Positions 16,497 through 22,695 of a DNA stretch of 64,000 nt are shown in pieces. The translations under genes were made by a program, and so were the position numbers. The number at the start of each line of letters is the position of its first letter. Position 1 is the stretch's first letter. The DNA is from Nocardia kruczakiae NBRC 101016 (GTDB taxonomy: Bacteria; Actinomycetota; Actinomycetes; Mycobacteriales; Mycobacteriaceae), in the NCBI RefSeq assembly GCF_001612965.1, contig NZ_BDBL01000027.1:1-64000 (forward strand), written 5' to 3'. The notes beneath the pieces are model-generated. The model did no database searches. It had not been told where the DNA came from and worked only from the letters and a program-made list of their open reading frames with translations.

Positions 16497-17419
16497 CGAA
16501 TTCCTTCCGGCTGGTCGGGCCAGCTGCCGAGTGTGAGCACCCGCCCGTCCCGATCGACGAGCCGGGCCGGGAGCCCGGCGGACCGCAGCCACGGCAGTGC
16601 CGCCCGGCCGCGCACCACGGCGGCGGTGGCGGCGGCATTGGCCGCGAGGCAGGATTCGGCGGCCACCGACACCGTGCGCCAGACCGGCTCCGCGGCGCAT
16701 CCGGTGCGGGGGTCGAGAATGTGGTGCAGCGGGCGTCCCCCGCGAATCCAGCGGCGCCGCACCGTACTCGAGGTGGCGATCGCCGCGCCCGCGGGCAACC
16801 GGACGAGGGTGGCGGGCTGGGTCGCGCCGTCCTGGACGAGGACCTGCCAGTGCCCGCCGGGTGCGGGTCCGGCGGTGGCGATGTCGCCGCCGAGGCTCAC
16901 CAGTACACCGCAGCCGAGTTCATCGGCGACCGTGCGCGCACACCGGTCGGCGGCCAGGGCCTTTGCCGTCGCGCCGAAGTCGAGTCGCATACCGGCGGGC
17001 AGCGTCACCGCGCGCGGGGACCGGATCACCTGCGACCAGTCGGGGCGCGGGGTGACGCGCAGCGCGACGACCGCCGGTCCGGTGGTGATCTGCGTGAAAT
17101 CGCGGTCGTAGCCGAGGTTTTCGAGGTCGGCGCCGATCGTGGGATCGACGTCGCCGTCGGTGTCGCGGGCGACGGTCAGGGCCGCGTCGAGATATTCGTC
17201 GAACAACGCGCTGACCGTGACCGGACGGCCGGGTGTCAGCGCGCTGATCTCGGAATCGGCGCGAAACCGGTTGCAGGCGTGGTCGACTCGATCCAGGTGG
17301 GCGTCGACGAGGCGGCGCGCGTCGGCCAGCGCGGCCGGGTCGGTGACGACGATGCGCGCGGTGGTGCTCCACAGCTCCCATTCGGCTGCGGCGGTCTCCG
17401 CCGCGGGTGCCGAGGTCAC
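16493..17419 (-). CDS. apbE: FAD:protein FMN transferase (ApbE family)
   Basis: ApbE enzymes attach FMN through a phosphoester bond to Thr/Ser of extracytoplasmic redox proteins, using FAD. The 308-residue product shows the family core: DHACNRFRADSEISAL, the GADLENLGYDRDF section, RLDFGATAKALAADR, VSLGGDIATAG and the C-terminal HHILDPRTGCAAEPVWRTVSV with the metal-binding aspartate. The GTG start overlaps the upstream stop (GTGA). No lipobox or clear signal peptide is seen. No protein with an FMN-binding domain or the usual S/T-G-A-T acceptor motif is encoded nearby. Confidence 0.88.
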   Translation of the reverse strand: MTSAPAAETAAAEWELWSTTARIVVTDPAALADARRLVDAHLDRVDHACNRFRADSEISALTPGRPVTVSALFDEYLDAALTVARDTDGDVDPTIGADLENLGYDRDFTQITTGPAVVALRVTPRPDWSQVIRSPRAVTLPAGMRLDFGATAKALAADRCARTVADELGCGVLVSLGGDIATAGPAPGGHWQVLVQDGATQPATLVRLPAGAAIATSSTVRRRWIRGGRPLHHILDPRTGCAAEPVWRTVSVAAESCLAANAAATAAVVRGRAALPWLRSAGLPARLVDRDGRVLTLGSWPDQPEGIR

Positions 17420-17673
17420 GAGCCGCTCGAGCGTGCGTGTGCGGTGCCCTGGCCGGGGCTCAGCTGGGGCACGCTGCCCGAGGTGCCGGACGACTGATCG
17501 GTGTTGCCGGTGTTGTTGCTGCCGCTGTTGTCGGTGATGGTGCCGGTCGTCGCGGCGGGCTGGTTGTCGGCGTACGCGACGACCGCCGCCGTCGTGGTGC
17601 CGACGGCGCCGACGGCCACGAGTATCCCCGCCGCGGTCCGGCCCAGGCGGCGGTTCGGATGTGACGTTCCCAT
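17416..17673 (-). CDS. small membrane-anchored Ser/Thr/Asn-rich protein
   Basis: First gene of the redox operon. The 85 residues comprise a short basic N-terminus, one hydrophobic segment (TAAGILVAVGAVGTTTAAVVAY) and an exported low-complexity tail rich in Thr, Ser, Asn, Gly and Gln. AGGTGA precedes the ATG at 17673. The tail carries many hydroxyl residues but no textbook ApbE acceptor motif (D-x3-S/T-G-A-T). Its coupling to apbE (GTGA overlap) nevertheless makes it a candidate partner or substrate. No family recognised. Confidence 0.65.
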   Translation of the reverse strand: MGTSHPNRRLGRTAAGILVAVGAVGTTTAAVVAYADNQPAATTGTITDNSGSNNTGNTDQSSGTSGSVPQLSPGQGTAHARSSGS

Positions 17674-17805
17674 ATCGGTCACCTGCTCGTTCGGTGCTGC
17701 GCCGACGCGTATCGGCGATCTCTGAAAGGCCAGCATGCGCACCGAGGCTGGGTGCCGGCTGTGCGTCGGCGATGAGTTGCCGAGGCGGCGACCGTGAACT
17801 GAAGA

Positions 17806-18744
17806 TCAGCTGAAATTGCGGCGATAGCTGTGCGGGCTGACGCCGGTGGTGCGTTTGAAGCGCTCGCGGAAGGTGGTGGGCGAGCCGAAGCCGACCTGGG
17901 CGCCGATGCGTTCGACGGAATGCGCGGTGGATTCCAGCAGATGCTGGGCGCGGCGGATGCGGGCGCGATGCAGCCACTGCAGCGGCGTGGTGCCGGTGTG
18001 CTCGCGGAAGCGGCGGATGAGGGTGCGGGTACTGACGCCGGCGCGGGCGGCGATCTCGTCGAGGGACAGGTCGGCCGCGAGGTTGGTTTCCAGCCAGTTC
18101 AGCAGCGGCTCGAGATCGGAGCCACGGGGCGTGGGCGCGAAGCCGTGGACGATGAATTGTGCTTGTCCGCCTTCGCGTTCCAGCGGCATCACCGAGAGCC
18201 GGGCGGTGTCGGCGGCCACCGCGGAACCGTAGTCGCGGCGGATCATGTGCAGGCACAGGTCCAGCGCCGCGGCGGCACCGGCCGAGGTGAGGATCTGGCC
18301 GTTGTCGACATAGAGCACATCCGGGTCGACGTCGACGGCCGGATACGCGGCAGCCAGCTCGGCGGCGGCGATCCAGTGTGTGGTGGCGCGCAGGCCGTCG
18401 AGCAGTCCGGTGGCGGCCAGCGGAAACGTGCCCGTGCAGATGGAGGCGATGCGTGTTCCGTTCGCGGCGGCGGTGCACAGCGCATCGCGGACGGCCGGTG
18501 AAATCGGCGCGGTCGGGTCGGCGGTCCCGGGCACCATGATGGTGTCGGCGTCCGCGAGTCCGGCCAGTCCCCAGGGCGCGCGCAGGAGGAATGCTCCGGA
18601 GTCGACCTCCGATTGTTCGGCGCAGACCCGGACGTGATAGCCGGGGCGGCCGTCGGGCAGCCGCGTCCGGCTGAAGGCCTCGATCGGGGCGGCGAGGTCG
18701 AACGAGACCACTCCGTCCAGGGCGAGAACGGCGACGGTGTGCAT
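17806..18744 (-). CDS. GATase1-like (DJ-1/PfpI) AraC-family regulator
   Basis: A 312-residue transcription factor of the FtrA/GlxA type. The N-terminal DJ-1/PfpI-like domain (residues 1-~185) includes the ASICTGTF nucleophile-elbow segment and THWIAAAELAAAYP. The C-terminal double HTH AraC domain follows (SLDEIAARAGVSTRTLIRRF and VERIGAQVGFGSPTTFRERF). It is divergent from another DJ-1/PfpI gene 200 bases away, so it probably controls that gene. The ligand is unknown; no catalytic role is expected for the N-terminal domain. Confidence 0.92.
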   Translation of the reverse strand: MHTVAVLALDGVVSFDLAAPIEAFSRTRLPDGRPGYHVRVCAEQSEVDSGAFLLRAPWGLAGLADADTIMVPGTADPTAPISPAVRDALCTAAANGTRIASICTGTFPLAATGLLDGLRATTHWIAAAELAAAYPAVDVDPDVLYVDNGQILTSAGAAAALDLCLHMIRRDYGSAVAADTARLSVMPLEREGGQAQFIVHGFAPTPRGSDLEPLLNWLETNLAADLSLDEIAARAGVSTRTLIRRFREHTGTTPLQWLHRARIRRAQHLLESTAHSVERIGAQVGFGSPTTFRERFKRTTGVSPHSYRRNFS

Positions 18745-18945
18745 GGCTGGAACATACCCCGTCGCCAGTTGTGACATCCGCCATTGCGCGCCGGATAGTG
18801 ATCTGTTCCTCCAGGTCACAGCCACTTCTCTGAGCTATGTCATTTTCCCGTCGAAACATGTCGAAAATGCCACTGGGATCTGCGGGAGTGCCCGCATACC
18901 GTCGGGCCGTGCCCGGGCCGGCCGGGTGGATGCGAAGGGATTCCC

Positions 18946-19638
18946 ATGCATGCTCAGATCGTCCTGTTCGACGGGTTCGATCCGCTCGACGTCATCGCCC
19001 CGTACGAGGTGCTCTATGCCGGCGGAACCGCATCCGAGGGAGCCGTGAGCGTCGAACTGGTCTCGGCGGAAGGGCCGCGAGTTGTGGTGAGCGGCACCGG
19101 CGGGCTGGAGTTGCGCGCCACCGCGGCACTCGATCCGGCGCGACCCGGTGTGGTGCTGATCCCCGGCGCCTCGGGCCGTATCGGCGAGCCGGGGGAGGTG
19201 CCGGACCAGGATGCCGGGTCCGCCGGCGAGTGGCGCCGCGACGAATTCATCCCGGTTCTCCTCGGCCGCACGCTGACCACCGGCCTGCCCGGCCTGCTCC
19301 GCGCGGCGATGGACAACCCGCGGATCACGGTGGCCGGCGTCTGCGGTGGGTCGCTGATTCTCGCCATGGCGGGATTGCTGGAGGGGCGCCCGGCGACCAC
19401 TCATCACCTGGGACTGGATCTGCTCGATGCCACAGGCGTGCAGGCCGTGGACGCGCGTGTGGTCGACGACGGCGATCTCGTCACCGGCGCGGGCGTCACC
19501 TCCGGTCTCGACCTCGGTCTGTATCTGCTCGAACGCGAGGTCGGGCCACGCATCGCCCATGCGGTCGAGCGGCTGTTCGCGCACGAACGCCGCGGCACCG
19601 TCTGGCGCCGCCAGGGACCCGCGCCCGCCACCGTCTGA
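18946..19638 (+). CDS. DJ-1/PfpI family protein
   Basis: A 230-residue class I glutamine-amidotransferase-like protein. It opens with AQIVLFDGFDPLDVIAPYEVL, and the nucleophile elbow reads VAGVCGGSLILA with Cys in the expected place, followed by the conserved THH. Family members act as isonitrile hydratases, glyoxalase III or chaperones; the activity here cannot be fixed from sequence. GAAGGG precedes the ATG at 18946. It faces a regulator with the same domain and is followed by two small genes on the same strand. Confidence 0.85.
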   Translation: MHAQIVLFDGFDPLDVIAPYEVLYAGGTASEGAVSVELVSAEGPRVVVSGTGGLELRATAALDPARPGVVLIPGASGRIGEPGEVPDQDAGSAGEWRRDEFIPVLLGRTLTTGLPGLLRAAMDNPRITVAGVCGGSLILAMAGLLEGRPATTHHLGLDLLDATGVQAVDARVVDDGDLVTGAGVTSGLDLGLYLLEREVGPRIAHAVERLFAHERRGTVWRRQGPAPATV

Positions 19639-19682
19639 CCCGACCTGCTCGATCCACGACACATCAGAGGAGTAACTTCGTC

Positions 19683-20000
19683 ATGTCCGCCGCAGGCATG
19701 TGGGATCTGTCCATCTCCACCCCGATCGGCAGGATTGCCGTCGAACTCGAGCTCCATCGCGAGGACGGTACTCTCGTCGGCACGGCAAGCGGTGCGGGCG
19801 AACGGGTTTCGCTTCGCGACATCGTGCTCGACGGTGATCGGCTCACCTGGAATCAGGCCGTCACGTCACCGATGCGATTGAATCTCGCCTTCGCGGTCAC
19901 CGTGGCGGGTGACGCTCTCACCGGCACCGCCAAGGCCGGCCGCCTGCCCGCGTCGAAGGTCACCGGCGTGCGCCGTGGCGGAGCGGAGCGCGTCCGGTGA
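19683..20000 (+). CDS. small beta-rich protein of unknown function
   Basis: 105 residues behind AGAGGAG. The sequence alternates strands and turns (MWDLSISTPIGRIAVELEL, then GTLVGTASGAGERVSLRDIVLDG, then TWNQAVTSPMRLNLAFAVTV, then DALTGTAKAG). This suggests a small lipocalin-like barrel that tests a molecule's deviation from a reference state; that is inference. The next gene starts at a GTGA overlapping its stop, so the two are coupled, and both follow the DJ-1 gene by 44 bases. Confidence 0.7.
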   Translation: MSAAGMWDLSISTPIGRIAVELELHREDGTLVGTASGAGERVSLRDIVLDGDRLTWNQAVTSPMRLNLAFAVTVAGDALTGTAKAGRLPASKVTGVRRGGAERVR

Positions 20001-20446
20001 CGAAAGTGCTGCTGTCGCTGCATGTTCTGGCCGCGGTGATCGCGATCGGACCGGTTGCCGTCGCCGCCAGCATGTTTCCCCCGGCCCTGCGCCGGGCCGC
20101 GGAAACGACCGAATCGAGCGCGAATCTGCATGTCCTGCACCGTATTTGCCGAGTGTATGCCGTCGTGGGCCTCGCGGTCCCGATCTTCGGGCTGGCCACC
20201 GGCGCCGCGCTGGGCGTACTCGGGACCGGATGGTTGATCACATCGATCGCCCTCACCGCCGCGGCCGCGGCGATCCTGGCCACGATGATCCTGCCCGACC
20301 AGCGCGCCGCCCTCACATCCCTCGCCCCCGGCCGCGTCGAGGCCACGGCCGCGCGCCTGGCCATGTCGGCCGGCATCTTCAACCTGCTGTGGGCGACCGT
20401 CGCGGTGCTGATGGTGGTGCGCCCAGGATCGACCACCGGCGCCTGA
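19997..20446 (+). CDS. DUF2269-like four-helix membrane protein
   Basis: 149 residues with four hydrophobic helices. The first carries LHVLAAVIAIGPVAVAASMF, followed by a conserved-looking LHRICRVYAVVGLAVPIFGLATGA. This pattern resembles the DUF2269/YkoI-like integral membrane proteins of unknown role. The GTG start overlaps the preceding stop by four bases, indicating translational coupling with the small beta-rich protein. Confidence 0.72.
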   Translation: MTKVLLSLHVLAAVIAIGPVAVAASMFPPALRRAAETTESSANLHVLHRICRVYAVVGLAVPIFGLATGAALGVLGTGWLITSIALTAAAAAILATMILPDQRAALTSLAPGRVEATAARLAMSAGIFNLLWATVAVLMVVRPGSTTGA

Positions 20447-20528
20447 ACCCTCGGCGTGTCCGGTCGCGACACGACGAGGATTCCGCCGGGTCGGTGCATT
20501 GCGGCGCCGGCCGGAATACCGTGGACAT

Positions 20529-21011
20529 ATGCGCGCTGTCGTCCATCTGGTGCTGTTCGCCTGTGGGGTCGTGATGGCGGTCGGAGCGTTCGGGCCGTTC
20601 GTCGGGGTCGTGCAGGCCCGCCACATCCGGCTCGTCGACATCCGCGACGGCTTCGCGACCGGAATTCCGCTGGACGGGGTGCAGGCCCAGTCGCCGCAGC
20701 TGCGCGCGTCCTACACGGTGGTGTTGCTGCTCGTCGCCCTGGTGATGCTGCTGGCCGGGCTGTTCGGCTCACGGATCCTGGGATGGCTCGCGGTGCTGGC
20801 CGGCATCGCGGCGCTCGTGGTGCCGGCCTGGCGATTGAATCAGCGGTTCGACAGCCAGTTGCGCGACGACTATCAGCATCTGCTCACCGGTACCTGGGGG
20901 CTGTATCTGTTCGGCGGCGCGGTGGTGGTCGCCATCCTGGCGCTGCTCGTGCCGGGTGAGCGGCCCCGGCGCCGGGCTACCGTAGGTGCGGGGGAGAAGC
21001 AGGCCCGCTAG
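20529..21011 (+). CDS. four-helix membrane protein, unknown function
   Basis: A 160-residue protein with a signal-anchor-like first helix (VVHLVLFACGVVMAVGAFGPFVGVV), an exported loop of about 40 residues and three further helices, ending in a basic cytoplasmic tail. I recognise no named family; similar proteins occur as hypothetical membrane proteins in Nocardia-like genomes. The ATG at 20529 is preferred to an upstream in-frame start because the hydrophobic segment begins there. It lies on its own, 82 bases after the previous gene. Confidence 0.68.
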   Translation: MRAVVHLVLFACGVVMAVGAFGPFVGVVQARHIRLVDIRDGFATGIPLDGVQAQSPQLRASYTVVLLLVALVMLLAGLFGSRILGWLAVLAGIAALVVPAWRLNQRFDSQLRDDYQHLLTGTWGLYLFGGAVVVAILALLVPGERPRRRATVGAGEKQAR

Positions 21012-21072
21012 GCGTTCATCACAACCTCACTGCTCGCTCACAGGTAGCTGTGGAGCTGCACGGGCTGGCTAG

Positions 21073-21255
21073 GCCGGGCTGACCGGTGGCCTGGCGGGCA
21101 GTGCGGCCTACTCGTCCGCGACCGTCGCGACCGCGCACTCCGGTGGTGGGCCCACGGTCGGCCCGGCGCAGGCGATCGGTGGGTTCTCCGGCAGCGACCC
21201 GGTGCCGACACTCGCACAGTTCCAGGCCGACGTGAAGGACGGCAAGATCGCCTAA
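21073..21255 (+). pseudogene. C-terminal remnant of an ArnT-like glycosyltransferase
   Basis: Sixty codons open after a TAG at 21070-21072 read GLAGSAAYSSATVATAHSGG and then AIGGFSGSDPVPTLAQFQAD before a TAA. These are the two conserved pieces of the C-terminus of large actinobacterial ArnT/PMT-family (GT39-like) mannosyltransferases: the AAYSLATAATPHTG-like helix end and the final GGFNGxDPxPTLxxFQxxV strand. The Gly-rich linker and about 60 residues between them are missing. Nothing of the catalytic membrane domain remains. Confidence 0.6.
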
Positions 21256-21284
21256 CCAAGTCCTGTTCGTATCGCACACGCGCG

Positions 21285-22163
21285 TCACGGACGGGTGACG
21301 GTCACCAGACTGATCAGCGACTGCTGGCGGCCCTCGGGGCCTTCGGGTGTGTAACCGAGGCTGCGGATGTAGTCGGGAAGGTAGATGCGTTCGCCGGTCC
21401 ATCCGCGGTCGGTGAACCAGGTGGTGGTGTCGCTGCGCGGCTCGTTGTAGATCAGCTTCACCCACTCCGAGCCGGATTCTCCGTCGGCTGCCAGGGCTTC
21501 GGCGGCCTCGGCGGGCAGGGGATCCATCTGTTCGACGGCGGCTCGGCTGCCGGGTGCGCTGAGCGAATGGACGGTGTCGAACAGCTGGTCCTGGGCGGTG
21601 GGTGTCAGGTAGATCAGCAGCCCCTCGATCAGCCACGCGGTCGGCTGATCGGAATCGAAGCCGCTGTCGCGCAAGGCTTTCGGCCAGTCGCCCCGCAGAT
21701 CGACCGCCACCTCCCGGCGATCCGCGATCGGTTCCCGCCCCGCCCGCGCGAGGGTCTCGCGCTTGTAGTCGAGGACCTGCGGCCGATCCAGTTCGTAGAC
21801 GGTGCAGCCCGCCAGCGACGGCAGCCGATAGGCCCGCGCGTCCAGCCCCGCCGCGAGCACCACCACCTGCCGGATTCCCGATGCCACGGCGGCATCCAGA
21901 CAGTCGTCGAAATACCGGGTCCGGAACAGTTGGTGCTGCTGAAACGGTATGCCGAAATCCGTTGTCAGCAAAGGGTGTTCGGGTTGACGTCCGGCCAGCA
22001 GATCCGCCCATTCGCCGCCGGCGGCCGAGACGAACAGCTCGGCGAGCGGGTCCCGAGCCGGGGCGTCGCCCGCACGTCCGCCCAGTGCGCGAGCTGCCGC
22101 GACGAACAAGGCCGTGGATCCGACACCGGTGTTGATATCCCAGGAATCCTCGTCGGTACGCAT
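21285..22163 (-). CDS. class I SAM-dependent methyltransferase (TIGR00027 type)
   Basis: A 292-residue member of the leucine carboxyl methyltransferase-related family that is expanded in mycobacteria and Nocardia. The N-terminus is MRTDEDSWDINTGVGSTALF. The SAM site is QVVVLAAGLDARAYRLP, followed by the acidic VYELDRPQVL, and WLIEGLLIYLTP is present. Substrates of these enzymes are mostly unknown. The start at 22163 matches the family N-terminus, so a longer in-frame extension to 22262 is rejected. It points away from the toxin gene's 3' end. Confidence 0.9.
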   Translation of the reverse strand: MRTDEDSWDINTGVGSTALFVAAARALGGRAGDAPARDPLAELFVSAAGGEWADLLAGRQPEHPLLTTDFGIPFQQHQLFRTRYFDDCLDAAVASGIRQVVVLAAGLDARAYRLPSLAGCTVYELDRPQVLDYKRETLARAGREPIADRREVAVDLRGDWPKALRDSGFDSDQPTAWLIEGLLIYLTPTAQDQLFDTVHSLSAPGSRAAVEQMDPLPAEAAEALAADGESGSEWVKLIYNEPRSDTTTWFTDRGWTGERIYLPDYIRSLGYTPEGPEGRQQSLISLVTVTRP

Positions 22164-22605
22164 GATCGCCAACCTACCCACCGCGCCGAGCGCGGCAGGG
22201 ACCCCGCGCCGCGCCCGCGCGAATCCGCCACGAACCCATCGCCACCACCGGTTTTCCACCATTCAGTACGGTGCGAGCGGACAGCGATCTCGTATTCGCT
22301 GGAGTGCAGGTCGATGCCACGTGGGGGCGTGCGCCCGGACTGGTACCGGCAACCGAGATGGGTTACCAGCGTTCGCGGCTCCCGCGTCTGCGTTCCTCCC
22401 GCATTCGGCGCGCGTGATCATCTTTCCGACGGCGCGCGGGAAATCCCTTCCGTCCCGCGGCAACGAGCCTGTGGCGTCTTCGAGCCGATCGGGTCGCGGG
22501 CCGGGCCCCCGCCCGGTTCTCGTCCACAGCCTGACAGCCGTGCTGGGGCAGCGGAGGAGCTGGCACGTCGGTCACTTTCGGAGCTGCGAGCACGATCGCC
22601 GAGTC
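22164..22605. other. 442-base stretch without a recognisable gene
   Basis: Short open frames exist on both strands. One on the minus strand (22363-22641) encodes a run extremely rich in Arg and Ala without hydrophobic core, which is what random high-G+C DNA gives. I see no domain, RNA gene, or repeat family here. With the hairpin that follows, it separates the methyltransferase promoter from the 3' end of the toxin gene and forms one edge of the accessory segment. Confidence 0.5.
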
Positions 22606-22650
22606 CGAGATCCAGTGCCCGTGAAGGAACTCGGCGGGCACTGGATCTCG
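22606..22650 (-). terminator. strong hairpin downstream of the toxin gene
   Basis: Perfect 16-bp inverted repeat: CGAGATCCAGTGCCCG at 22606-22621 and its complement at 22635-22650, with a 13-base loop. It begins 45 bases beyond the stop of the minus-strand Cry-like gene, the right place for a transcription terminator. No T-run follows, which is common in actinobacteria. Alternatively it could be a recombination or protein-binding site marking the edge of the acquired segment. Confidence 0.6.
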
Positions 22651-22695
22651 CTGAGGGTGTTTCTGTCGACGGGGTTTGGGTGTCGGGCCGGTGGT

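Noticed and set aside
17420..18859. Long N-terminal extension of ApbE (frame open to 18859)
   Set aside because: It runs through the AraC regulator's region in another frame and has Arg/Pro/His-rich shadow composition; the GTGA overlap at 17419 gives a natural start.
22363..22641. 92-codon Arg-rich minus-strand frame downstream of the toxin gene
   Set aside because: No domain, no ribosome site, and it runs through the hairpin; composition is that of random high-G+C DNA.
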